A stretch of DNA of 52,704 bases from a virus. Below the pieces are notes generated by a model. That model was not told the origin of the DNA. It saw only the letters and a list, made by a program, of their open reading frames with translations, and ran no database searches. The DNA lies in IMG/VR virus record IMGVR_UViG_3300046028_005598, positions 1 to 52,704 of that record; one strand, written 5' to 3'. Below, piece after piece: positions 18,857-27,142 of the stretch; the stretch's first letter is position 1, and the number at the start of each line of letters is the position of its first letter. Made by a program: the position numbers and the translations under genes.

Positions 18857-19328
18857 ATACGTTTCGCAGTTCTCGATATATTTTCCATCGACGGTTATCG
18901 AGATTGGCAGTCGCGACCTGAATGGCTCGGTTCGCCCGTTGTTTCCGGGAGCCACATGGATTGGCCTCGATCTGTATCTGGGGCCATCTGTCGACATCGT
19001 GACGAACGCTCTGGATTACACGCCTGCGGAACTTGTCGACATGGTGATTTGCTGCGAGGTCTTTGAGCACACATCAAACTGGGGTGAGATCCTGACGCAC
19101 GCAGCAACGTGGCTGAAGCCAGGCGGGCGAATCGTCATCACCTGCGCTGGCCCCGGTCGAGATCCGCACTCAGCAATTGACGGTGGGCAACTACATCCCG
19201 ATGAGCATTACGCAAATATCAGTCAGGATCAAATGGCCGAGGAGCTGCACTACGCAGGCTTCTCACGGATCGACGTGAGTGGCAACGAGCACTGGCGAGA
19301 CACCTACGCGATTGCACTGAAAGCATAG
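18837..19328 (+). CDS. Class I SAM-dependent methyltransferase
   Basis: A 163-aa protein. The start at ATG 18837 is chosen because GGAGG at 18825-18829 lies 7 nt upstream; the ATG at 18831 would be too close. Motif I is STVIEIGSRDLNGS (about residues 17-30), followed by the acidic end of strand 2 in WIGLDLY, then DMVICCEVFEHTSNW (motif IV-type) and WLKPGGRIVITCAGPG. This is the methyltransf_11/23 arrangement, but the protein is shorter than most of that family. It follows the glycosyltransferase/methyltransferase gene and probably acts on the same glycan or protein substrate. Confidence 0.8.
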   Translation: MHATAYEYVSQFSIYFPSTVIEIGSRDLNGSVRPLFPGATWIGLDLYLGPSVDIVTNALDYTPAELVDMVICCEVFEHTSNWGEILTHAATWLKPGGRIVITCAGPGRDPHSAIDGGQLHPDEHYANISQDQMAEELHYAGFSRIDVSGNEHWRDTYAIALKA

Positions 19329-19371
19329 TTACGGCCGGGCGGCCCCCAATAAGACGGGGCAAGCCCAACGA

Positions 19372-19422
19372 CGGAGCCTGGGAAGGGCCTGCCTCGATCG
19401 GGGCAGGTCCGCTCCGTTTTCT
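19372..19422 (+). terminator. Intrinsic terminator after methyltransferase gene
   Basis: The outer arms ACGGAGC (19372-19378) and GCTCCGT (19411-19417) enclose a second 9-pair stem (19385-19393 with 19402-19410). A TTTTCT run follows. It separates the tail/methyltransferase operon from the virion genes that start at 19487. Confidence 0.8.
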
Positions 19423-19424
19423 AC

Positions 19425-19453
19425 TAGACATGGTTTGTCAAGCACGATACACT
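19425..19453 (+). promoter_or_regulatory. Candidate sigma70-type promoter for 19487-26143
   Basis: TAGACA (19425-19430), a 17-nt spacer and TACACT (19448-19453) lie right after the terminator and 33 nt before the ATG at 19487. Each box matches 4-5 of 6 consensus bases. It has the same spacing as the stronger promoters at 26118 and 35008. Confidence 0.5.
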
Positions 19454-19486
19454 GTCGATTCAACATTTTCCCACCGGAGAGAAGTC

Positions 19487-21457
19487 ATGGCAGATCGTCC
19501 TCAATTTCGCACTCGTCGCCCGCTCACCCGGCCCACGGGCCCGATCGATGGGAGGTATTTGACACACATTCGGCCAACGGCGAACCCGATGTCGCCGGGG
19601 AGAAACGGCCTGAGTTCCATACAAGGGGTTAACAACATTCTGGACAGTCAGATGAATTCCTCCCTCAACCGAAGGATAGACGCTACTGCCGCTCAGACAG
19701 CAGCCCGGGGGAGTTCTGGCTTTGTTACCCAGATGCCCTCAGGCCGCGTCCCGATGGGTCAAGGTACGGTGAGTCAAGGTACGGTGAGTCCATATGAGCG
19801 GTACGGGGAATCTCTGCCACCTGCAGGATTTTCAATGGGGACCGTATCGCCTGATGCGCAGGTGGAATTCCTGCGACGGGTAGGGGGGTCGGTTAACAAC
19901 ATTCTGGACAGTCAGATGGATTCCTCCCTCAACCGAAGGATAAACGCTACTGCCGCTCAGACAGCAGCCCGGGGGGGTTCTGGCTTTGTTACCCAGATGC
20001 CCTCAGGCCGCGTCCCGATGTCCCCCTTGGCCAGCAACGCCCAGCCACAGGGCAACCCCTTCATGGACGAGCAGGAAGCCGCAGTGGCGGACCAGGGGCT
20101 GATAGACCGACTGGAGGCTCAAGTCCGTCAGATGCAGGCAGCCAATCCGAAAGTACCTGGGTCTCCCGGAATAAGCCCATACGCAGCTCAGGACGAAGCG
20201 ATGCGACAACAGGAGGTTCAGGGCCGTCGCACAGGTCAGTTTCTGGATGACAACCCAATGGCGGGTTCCTCAACGGACGCAAACCGTATAGCCCGTAGCA
20301 TCCCGACAGACATCTACAACCGGCAGACTGCCGGGGCATCAAACGGGTACGAGGGCAACATCGCGTACGCCAACGACCCGGATCGGTACAACCCGATGGA
20401 CCCCAGAACGCAGGCTATCCAGCAGAGAAACGCAGCCAGCCAGACAGCGGGTCGGCCGGTTGGAGGTGATGATCGATTCACAGGGAACAATCCCCTCGCA
20501 CAACGTGCTGCCCAGCAAGGTCTGGATGAGCAGCGGGAGGCCCGTGGCGAAGGTGTATTCATCCAGCCCGGTGGACGTGGTCAGCCGTTGCAGTTCATCC
20601 CTAACCGCCGATCCCCTGAGGAAGCGTACCAGAATGCCATGGCCCAAGAGCGTCCTGAAGCAAAGTTGGCAAAGTACAACGAACGAGAGGCCCGCATCCG
20701 GGAGCTTCAGGCTAACCGCAGGTCGAGTATGCCCCCGGGTGAGTATGATAAACTCCGGGCCAAACAGGTCGACTTTGCGGCAAAGAAAGCCGCGGAGCAC
20801 GAAGCGTTCAAGGCCGCCAACGGTGGTAAGAACTACGCCCAGGCTCGTCGTGAGAATACCCGAGCGAAACACCAAGACGGTAGGTTCAAGCGGGACGTTA
20901 GACGTGGGATGAACCCAATGTCCCCGGGAGCTTTTGCGGCTCATCCGGAAGCAGGCGCACGGTTCAGGAATGCCTATGCACAAGCTGGTAAGGGTGCCGA
21001 TAAAGTACAGAACCCAATGACGGTCCCCTTCCAGCCGGGGGCACCAGACACACCCGAGAACCGTCAGGCGAGGGGTGACGCCCGTAAGCAATTCAGCGAG
21101 ACAAGTCCGACGTTGGCGGCTCATGGACTGACGGCGGACTCATCCCCCGCGGATGTTGCAGACTCCTTTGCTTTCGCCCCTGGGGACATATCAGACGCGG
21201 GGCTCCAAGAGTACCACGGGTTTATCAAATCACTTGAACCCGGAATTAACGGAGCTTCACCTTTCGCGGACATGCAAGCAACCTCACCAGAGACGTTTGC
21301 GATGTTGGAGGAGGCCCGGAACTTTCCTGCGGATACGAAACCCGAAGTACTTCGTGCTTGGCACAATAAGTACAAGGAGGCAGCGGCCCGGCAGCGAGCA
21401 AAGGCTCAAGGCGAGTACAAGGTTCAACCATCCGGGATGGAAGGGGTGGGTCCTTAA
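19487..21457 (+). CDS. Low-complexity virion-type protein with internal duplication
   Basis: A 656-aa hydrophilic protein rich in Gln, Arg, Pro, Gly and Ala. The start is ATG 19487, with GGAGAGAAG upstream. A block of about 44 residues (NNILDSQM .. SLNRRI .. FVTQMPSGRVPM) occurs twice, encoded at 19625-19756 and 19889-20020 with only a few base differences. Between the copies lies a 15-bp tandem repeat. The motif NPM, often NPMSPG, recurs at least five times, as in the gene at the start of the window. Two stretches of charged helix follow (about 370-470). It precedes the 1560-aa virion protein by 3 nt. A structural, perhaps ejected, protein is likely; no enzymatic domain is seen. Confidence 0.65.
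   Translation: MADRPQFRTRRPLTRPTGPIDGRYLTHIRPTANPMSPGRNGLSSIQGVNNILDSQMNSSLNRRIDATAAQTAARGSSGFVTQMPSGRVPMGQGTVSQGTVSPYERYGESLPPAGFSMGTVSPDAQVEFLRRVGGSVNNILDSQMDSSLNRRINATAAQTAARGGSGFVTQMPSGRVPMSPLASNAQPQGNPFMDEQEAAVADQGLIDRLEAQVRQMQAANPKVPGSPGISPYAAQDEAMRQQEVQGRRTGQFLDDNPMAGSSTDANRIARSIPTDIYNRQTAGASNGYEGNIAYANDPDRYNPMDPRTQAIQQRNAASQTAGRPVGGDDRFTGNNPLAQRAAQQGLDEQREARGEGVFIQPGGRGQPLQFIPNRRSPEEAYQNAMAQERPEAKLAKYNEREARIRELQANRRSSMPPGEYDKLRAKQVDFAAKKAAEHEAFKAANGGKNYAQARRENTRAKHQDGRFKRDVRRGMNPMSPGAFAAHPEAGARFRNAYAQAGKGADKVQNPMTVPFQPGAPDTPENRQARGDARKQFSETSPTLAAHGLTADSSPADVADSFAFAPGDISDAGLQEYHGFIKSLEPGINGASPFADMQATSPETFAMLEEARNFPADTKPEVLRAWHNKYKEAAARQRAKAQGEYKVQPSGMEGVGP
19625..20020 (+). repeat. Direct repeat pair of about 130 bp inside the 19487 gene
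   Basis: The two copies lie at about 19625-19756 and 19889-20020. They differ at only a handful of positions, for example GAATTCC versus GGATTCC. Between them, at 19758-19787, is a tandem pair of a 15-mer GTCAAGGTACGGTGA. The near identity points to recent duplication with the reading frame kept. Confidence 0.9.
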
Positions 21458-21460
21458 TCA

Positions 21461-24400
21461 ATGCCATCTCTTTCTCAGCTTCTTAACGCTATGCCTCAAC
21501 CCGGCACCCAGCAGGCCCCCTCCGAATCGGGCGGTAGCCTGCTGGACACGCTCGGTGCTGTCGGAGGTGCGTCTCTCGGGGCTGTCGCGTCCGCAGGTAA
21601 CTTCCTCGACCTGCCGACCTCGTCGATCCGAGACGTACTTGCCGGCGAGAATCCATTCGACCAGTGGATGACTCCTCTGACAGACCAGAACCGAACCAGC
21701 GGTCGCGGACTGCTGGAGAAGTACGGTATGCGGGCCAACAAGGAGACCGGTATCGGCGGCTGGTTCTCTGACCCGGGTGAAGGTCTACGCGACATCGCTG
21801 GGTTCGGGGTCGAGGTACTACTCGACCCCTTCGGGCCGCTGACCAAAGGTACGAAGATGGCGGCTGGGGCTGCCAGTCTGGTTGACCGGGCTCACCCTCT
21901 CGTCAAGGCTCTGGCCAAAGGGGGACTGTACGCCTTCGACAAACTACCAGAGAAGGCAGTTGGGTCGATCAAAGATACTCTCATGGCCGGCGGCCGAGGT
22001 GTCAAAGCACTGTTCAACGTGGCGAGTGAAGGTATCACCGACCCATACGTCATGCGTGTGAAGGAGACAGCACACAAAGCCGCAGCGATGTTCCGCGAAG
22101 AGGCCAACCTCCGGACCATAGAGGTGATCCAGCTCGCCAACAAATCGGGGTTCAACCTTCAGGTTGATGACGCCCTTGACATGAGCGACTCGAAGAACTG
22201 GTTAGAGGATGGGTCCTCCCTGAAAGTGGCGGCCCGTGAAGACCAGATGTGGAGATACCTCGAAGGAACGTACGACCCGTCGAACGCTAAGTTTGACCAG
22301 GGCGATCTCGTCACCGGCATGGACGGAGCCCCGAAAGAGGTCGAGTACCTGAACCGCACAGCCACCGGTACTCAGGTGAAACTTGTCGACGATGACAAGC
22401 TGTACGACTACCACGAGCTGCAGGCCCACTGGGTCGCCGCGACCGAAACGATCCCGGACGAACTCATGCCGGCCCTTGACCGGATCAAGACATACCGCGA
22501 TGGGCTTCGGGACCGGGCGGAACCGCTTGGCCTGAACATCGGCGAACTGTTTGACCGTCACATCGACTTCGCACATCGACGCAAGGGCAGTGACCTCCGC
22601 CGGGCCGAGTCCATCATTGGTATTGGGGCTCCCGGTTGGACCCGAAAGAACTACGCCAACCTCGCGTCTACGCTGCAGGTCAAGGGCAGTCGTGAGATGA
22701 AGTACAAATCCTTCGTCGACGGCACTCCCGGCGTTGATAAGTTGTTCGGAGACAAAATATGGGAAACCGTGTTTAACCAGGTCAATGACGAGGCAACTGC
22801 CCCGTTCGTCGTCAACGGTGTACCCCATCGGATTCTGCCTGACATGGTCGGCATGAAGCACCTCGATGAAGTTGCGTCTGCTCTCGACATGACGGCGGAG
22901 GAGATGCTGCGGGACATGATGATAGGTCGGGCCGTCAATAAGACGAACACCCGGGCCTACACCACAGCACCCGGGGTGTACGACGTCGTACAGAACGCCT
23001 CGAAGATCGGTGAGATGGGCGTTGAGATCGTTGACGGTGTTGCCACGGTCAAACACTCAATGCCGGTTGACGGTAGCCTTGATGACGCACTGCACGACGT
23101 GGAGTGGCATCTCGCCCGCCAGAAGGCTGCGACCCGAATACAGGTTGACGTTAACCCGGCCGATGGTAGTAAGTTGAAGGACTTCGGGTACGTCCCGGAC
23201 GGCATCAACCAGGACGGTACGGAGCGATGGTACAAGGCCCTCCATGATGCCGAAGCATCGGCCAACGACGCACCTCGGTACCTGCCGAAGGCAGAGGCTG
23301 TTGCACGTATCAAGAACATCATGGACTTTTACGCCAACGCTGTGAAGCAGGGCAACGTCCCGGGCGTACAGCCGGGCGTCGGTTGGTGGAAGTCCTTCAC
23401 TGACATCCGACTGAATGCTGACGGTACCGAGCGTGTGATCAACACCAATCCAGCCAAGTCCGGTTTTGTCGAGGTCAACGCGGCCAACATAACCGACCCC
23501 GCGATCCGTGCCAACTTCACCAGCATGGTAGACTACGATCATGCTGTCAATGCGGTACAGGGTGGCGAGACCATCTGGGTCGGTGTGCAGAAGAAGAAGG
23601 GTAAGGCGGCCGAGCTGTTGATGCTGAGGCCGACCATGCGTCACCAGATCGAGGCCCAGCGGGATAAGTTACTGGCCGGGCTGGACGCTGCACTGAGCAA
23701 GAACCCGCTGACCCAGAGCGAAGCCATCACCGACACTGTCCACGCAGGTATCACTCGGAACTACGGCGACAAGGTCGACCAGTGGATGCCAGAGTTTGAT
23801 GAGGACAGCGGGAAGATCATCGCCTCCAGTGCTGACGGCCCGGTACACAAGGCCGGACTGAAGGAATACCACGGTACATTCTCTGAACTGATGGAACGTG
23901 GTGCCGATGGCCGCCTGACGAAGCCGATGGATGCCCTTCTCCGGATGGACGCCGACAGCCTCAAGGCGTTGATGTTCACCGACTCGCAGATCCGGGAGCT
24001 TGGCGACCTGCGTGAAGCTGTCAACCTCACACAAGACGTATCGATCGGTCTCGTCGACAGGCACCGAGCGTTGGCCGACGAACTCGGTACGCACATTGAG
24101 AAGCGGTACAACAAGATGTACGAGGGATCAGCCCTCGTCAGCAACCTGGACTACCTGAACCGGAACGCCGGGGCTATCTCCCTGCTGGAGTCGACCAAGA
24201 CCTTCCTGTCGAAGGCTGTTGTGGACGCACGGTCTAACCCTGAACGGTTCGGTGTCGGCAAGCCCGGCGGCGACCTTGAGGTCAACTACGATCTGAACAA
24301 CAAGCGGGGTATGACGTTCGCCGAGTCGATGGACCAGGGTTTCTTCGGTGAGAATATTACTGCCAGCAAATTCATCGAGTCGATGCGGCAGGAACTGATC

Positions 24401-26143
24401 AGCGTCGGTGCGTTCAAGAACGTCGACAATGCAGACGAGATCGCAGCCCAACTGGGAGAGATCAAATCGTTGCGGCTCCTGTCCGGCACATGGACCCAGC
24501 TCAAGACCATGAATGAGATGGCTCACATGACTGACCTGCCTGAGCTGGGGACACCGCTCCGCTGGGCACAGAACCTGATGGCGGTTGAGAAGGCGGGTCT
24601 GTTGAGCGTAACGCCAACGACCGGTATGAGAGACGGTCTGTCCTCGTACTTCAATGCAGTGATAATGGGCGACATGAATCCGCTGGCCGCATTGAAGTAC
24701 GGCAAGAAGGCGATGTCGTTCACACGAGGTATGCCTGTTGACCCGGGTAAAGGTATTGCTGACCTCGAAGCGTACCTGTCAAGCCGGGGCCTGGAGTCGA
24801 ATGCGAACACCCGGGCTGAAGCATTCCAGAACATGTGGAATGCTCACTACGCATCGGGGTCTACGCACCCCAACGTCGTGACGGCGGACGCTACCCGCAT
24901 GGCCGAATCCGATTCGTCGATGGCTGTCATGAAGAACGCTGTTGGTGGCCAGCCGAAAGAATTCCTCGAAGGGATGAAGCGGACGATACAGAAACCGTGG
25001 AAGGCTCTGGACCCACGAGTCGAGGGCACGTCGATGACCGACGAGCTTGGCCGAAAAGTCAAACGGTCGGTCGGGGAGAACACCCTCGTTCAGTCGATGA
25101 ATGGTTTCCGCGGTATGATAGATACCGCGGTCAGATCGACGTACGTCCTGGACCGCGTCACTAAGAAGGGTATGACTGTCGCACAGGCTCTGGCCGATGC
25201 AGACCGGGTCCTGATGAATGCGGACCCGAAGAACTTCACTCGGTTCGAATCCAAGTTCATGAAGTCAGCGTTCCCCTTCTACTCCTTCATGCGACAGAGT
25301 CTTCCTCTGTTCTTGTCAGAGATGATGGTCAACCCCGGCGGCAAGCTCGGCATGACTATCCGAGGATCTCGACTGGCACAAGGTGAAGGTGACGAGTATG
25401 TCCCATACCAGTACCTCGACTCAGCGGCTGTCCCTATTGGGCAGGCAGACGACGGGGCGTTGAAGTACCTGACGTCGCTTGGCATGATGCACGAAGATGC
25501 CGTCAAGTACGCCGGCAACGCTTTGCAGGGTGACGCACGGGGTTTGATGCAGCACGCTCTAAGCTCGGCTAACCCCGCGGCCAAGTGGTTTATTGAGTAC
25601 AGCACGAACACATCGCTGTTTAGCCAGGGTCCGATGGGTGGTCGACGACTGGACGACCTCGACCCAACGATGGGGCGTATCGCTACCAACATCGGTCTGC
25701 AGAGTGAAGACGCCTCGGGCAGAGCACGCCCGGTTGGCAGCTCAATGCTTGAGTCTCTGGCATCGGCAGGACCTCTGTCCCGCATGTTGTCTACGGCCAA
25801 GATGCTAACCACCAGCAGTGACCGGTTGTCATCCGGGGATAAAGTACTCAGGATGCTGTCCGGGGTCCGCGTCGAGAATGTGACACAGGAGCAGGTGACA
25901 CGAGACCTGCGAGACAGACTGAACGCGATCCAGATCCAACTGGGTGCTCGGCCACTCACGACTGTCAGCGGTGCGGGGAAACTCAAAGCATTCGCCGCTG
26001 AGCAGGGCGATACGGAAACCGTTGATAAACTGACCCGGATCGAGGCCGCCCTGTCCGCCCAACGTAAGATCGTGGCCGACCAGAAGAAGAAATCTAAAGA
26101 ACCCACCAAAGCTCTGATTGACAGACTAAGGGAACTCCGGTAG
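21461..26143 (+). CDS. Very large virion-associated (polyvalent/internal) protein
   Basis: A 1560-aa protein starting 3 nt after the previous stop. The N-terminus is Gly/Ala-rich, with a hydrophobic, membrane-active-looking part (DTLGAVGGASLGAVASAGNF and further Gly/Ala stretches up to about 180). The middle is mixed alpha/beta. The C-terminal 350 residues carry the phrase FMKSAFPFYSFMRQSLPLFLSEM at about 1267-1289, followed by KWFIEYSTN. This matches a region found near the end of very large phage virion proteins (LPD38-like). Such proteins are packaged in the head or tail and injected. No catalytic motif was found. It could also act as the tape measure, since no other long candidate is present. 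Confidence 0.65.
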   Translation: MPSLSQLLNAMPQPGTQQAPSESGGSLLDTLGAVGGASLGAVASAGNFLDLPTSSIRDVLAGENPFDQWMTPLTDQNRTSGRGLLEKYGMRANKETGIGGWFSDPGEGLRDIAGFGVEVLLDPFGPLTKGTKMAAGAASLVDRAHPLVKALAKGGLYAFDKLPEKAVGSIKDTLMAGGRGVKALFNVASEGITDPYVMRVKETAHKAAAMFREEANLRTIEVIQLANKSGFNLQVDDALDMSDSKNWLEDGSSLKVAAREDQMWRYLEGTYDPSNAKFDQGDLVTGMDGAPKEVEYLNRTATGTQVKLVDDDKLYDYHELQAHWVAATETIPDELMPALDRIKTYRDGLRDRAEPLGLNIGELFDRHIDFAHRRKGSDLRRAESIIGIGAPGWTRKNYANLASTLQVKGSREMKYKSFVDGTPGVDKLFGDKIWETVFNQVNDEATAPFVVNGVPHRILPDMVGMKHLDEVASALDMTAEEMLRDMMIGRAVNKTNTRAYTTAPGVYDVVQNASKIGEMGVEIVDGVATVKHSMPVDGSLDDALHDVEWHLARQKAATRIQVDVNPADGSKLKDFGYVPDGINQDGTERWYKALHDAEASANDAPRYLPKAEAVARIKNIMDFYANAVKQGNVPGVQPGVGWWKSFTDIRLNADGTERVINTNPAKSGFVEVNAANITDPAIRANFTSMVDYDHAVNAVQGGETIWVGVQKKKGKAAELLMLRPTMRHQIEAQRDKLLAGLDAALSKNPLTQSEAITDTVHAGITRNYGDKVDQWMPEFDEDSGKIIASSADGPVHKAGLKEYHGTFSELMERGADGRLTKPMDALLRMDADSLKALMFTDSQIRELGDLREAVNLTQDVSIGLVDRHRALADELGTHIEKRYNKMYEGSALVSNLDYLNRNAGAISLLESTKTFLSKAVVDARSNPERFGVGKPGGDLEVNYDLNNKRGMTFAESMDQGFFGENITASKFIESMRQELISVGAFKNVDNADEIAAQLGEIKSLRLLSGTWTQLKTMNEMAHMTDLPELGTPLRWAQNLMAVEKAGLLSVTPTTGMRDGLSSYFNAVIMGDMNPLAALKYGKKAMSFTRGMPVDPGKGIADLEAYLSSRGLESNANTRAEAFQNMWNAHYASGSTHPNVVTADATRMAESDSSMAVMKNAVGGQPKEFLEGMKRTIQKPWKALDPRVEGTSMTDELGRKVKRSVGENTLVQSMNGFRGMIDTAVRSTYVLDRVTKKGMTVAQALADADRVLMNADPKNFTRFESKFMKSAFPFYSFMRQSLPLFLSEMMVNPGGKLGMTIRGSRLAQGEGDEYVPYQYLDSAAVPIGQADDGALKYLTSLGMMHEDAVKYAGNALQGDARGLMQHALSSANPAAKWFIEYSTNTSLFSQGPMGGRRLDDLDPTMGRIATNIGLQSEDASGRARPVGSSMLESLASAGPLSRMLSTAKMLTTSSDRLSSGDKVLRMLSGVRVENVTQEQVTRDLRDRLNAIQIQLGARPLTTVSGAGKLKAFAAEQGDTETVDKLTRIEAALSAQRKIVADQKKKSKEPTKALIDRLRELR

Positions 26144-26146
26144 CAT
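26118..26146 (+). promoter_or_regulatory. Sigma70-type promoter inside the end of the 1560-aa gene
   Basis: TTGACA (26118-26123) matches the -35 consensus perfectly. A 17-nt spacer leads to TAGCAT (26141-26146), which keeps the key TAnnnT positions. It overlaps the last codons and stop of the upstream gene. Transcription from here would read the lysis-like cassette starting at 26201. Confidence 0.6.
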
Positions 26147-26163
26147 TTTCCTACTATTGAGAA

Positions 26164-26181
26164 TTTCACTGCACAGTGAAA
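26164..26181 (+). promoter_or_regulatory. 18-bp near-perfect palindrome in leader (operator or hairpin)
   Basis: Arms TTTCACTG and CAGTGAAA flank a CA centre. It lies about 10-28 bases after the expected transcription start and 20 nt before the ATG at 26201. No T run follows, so it is not a classical terminator. A repressor operator or a leader hairpin is more likely. Confidence 0.6.
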
Positions 26182-26200
26182 ACCCGGTATGGAGGAAAAC

Positions 26201-26542
26201 ATGCTATCACGAGCTGTTGTAGATGACGTTGTTGCAAAGCTGAACGCGGCTGTCGACATCCCGTTTGTCGGAGAAGTGACTGAAGGTGTGTACATTGAGA
26301 AGCTGGTAGCTCTCGTGTCCGACCACCTTCCGCCTTGGGTCGTCCAGTTCATGGCGAGTGCTGTTGACGGTCTGACCGTAGACGAGTTGGCTGTCCACGA
26401 AGATGTAATCGTGGCTGACCTTGTCAAGCGGATCAACCTGAGCAAGCTCCTGCCGGACTTCGTCGAGGCCAAGCTGATCCGGTACGTGGTTCACACCATC
26501 CTTGAGTACGCACGCGAAGGTTTCGCGGCTCCGGGGGTTTGA
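26201..26542 (+). CDS. First gene of lysis-like cassette, unknown function
   Basis: A 113-aa protein starting at ATG 26201, 5 nt after GGAGG; the ATG at 26189 lies before that site and is rejected. It is helical and acidic, with hydrophobic runs (ALVSDHLPPWVVQFMASAV) that are amphipathic rather than clearly membrane-spanning. I recognise no family. It is the first gene after the 26118 promoter and palindrome, and is followed directly by two small membrane proteins. Confidence 0.65.
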   Translation: MLSRAVVDDVVAKLNAAVDIPFVGEVTEGVYIEKLVALVSDHLPPWVVQFMASAVDGLTVDELAVHEDVIVADLVKRINLSKLLPDFVEAKLIRYVVHTILEYAREGFAAPGV

Positions 26543-26543
26543 A

Positions 26544-26840
26544 TTGAACACCGTACAAATCATCGGCGTATGTCTGATCTCCGCCGGAGCCCTGTACTTC
26601 GCTGGCCTGTTCGCGTACGGCAAGTACAAGAACCGGGTCGTGAAGCCCCCAGTGAAGTCAGGCTTTGTTGACTCGGACGCACCGGCCCCTATTGGTATCA
26701 CTGCGTACATGGATTTGGTGGAAGCCTCCAGCCCGACAGCCACTCCCGAAACGAGATGGACGTACGCGGCTCTGGGATGCACCGAGGCTGATGTACTAAG
26801 GCGTGAAGTTGATCGATTGGGAGGGGTACCAAAGACATGA
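26544..26840 (+). CDS. Small membrane protein (holin/spanin-like candidate)
   Basis: A 98-aa protein starting at TTG 26544, one base after the preceding stop. A single N-terminal membrane helix (residues 5-24, IIGVCLISAGALYFAGLFAY) is followed by a basic patch (GKYKNRVVK) and a soluble C-terminal part. This is an N-out/C-in or signal-anchor layout. Next to another membrane protein and a protease gene, it may act in host lysis. That role is inferred from context only. Confidence 0.6.
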   Translation: MNTVQIIGVCLISAGALYFAGLFAYGKYKNRVVKPPVKSGFVDSDAPAPIGITAYMDLVEASSPTATPETRWTYAALGCTEADVLRREVDRLGGVPKT

Positions 26841-27142
26841 AGTACCTACCCGCAGTACTGATGCTGATTGGCGGCTGCTTGCTGCTTGTGCCCACGGGTG
26901 ACACGGACGTTGCCTTTTCAGACACGCTGTCCGTCGCCTACAAGGCTGACCGGGCGGCCAAGGTTGAGAACCTCCAGCGGTTGGCCCAGATGACGGGCTC
27001 GACCGCAGAGGCCCGGGCTAAGGCATGGTCCGAGCTTGACATGGCAGCGTACGGTAAAGCCTTCGACAAGGTTGGCGACGACGTCTCGGTGGCGATTGAG
27101 AAGAACACTGAGGCAGACTTGGCCAAAGCCTGGAGTAAGTGA
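26837..27142 (+). CDS. Small signal-anchor or lipoprotein (lysis-cassette candidate)
   Basis: A 101-aa protein overlapping its neighbours by 4 and 1 nt. The N-terminus MKYLPAVLMLIGGCLLLVP is a signal or anchor sequence with a lipobox-like IGGC. Hydrophobicity continues after the Cys, so it may stay as an anchor instead. The rest is a helical periplasm-type domain rich in Ala, Lys, Asp and Glu. Size and location beside a membrane protein resemble two-component spanins, but nothing proves this. Confidence 0.6.
   Translation: MKYLPAVLMLIGGCLLLVPTGDTDVAFSDTLSVAYKADRAAKVENLQRLAQMTGSTAEARAKAWSELDMAAYGKAFDKVGDDVSVAIEKNTEADLAKAWSK

Noticed and set aside
25240-25256. GGTTCGAATCC-like string suggesting a tRNA T-arm
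   Set aside because: It is within the coding sequence of the 1560-aa gene and no matching acceptor, D or anticodon arms surround it.
25279-26472. 397-codon open frame on the minus strand opposite the 1560-aa gene
   Set aside because: Ser/Arg-rich shadow of the opposite strand without a domain; it also spans the promoter and palindrome at 26118-26181.
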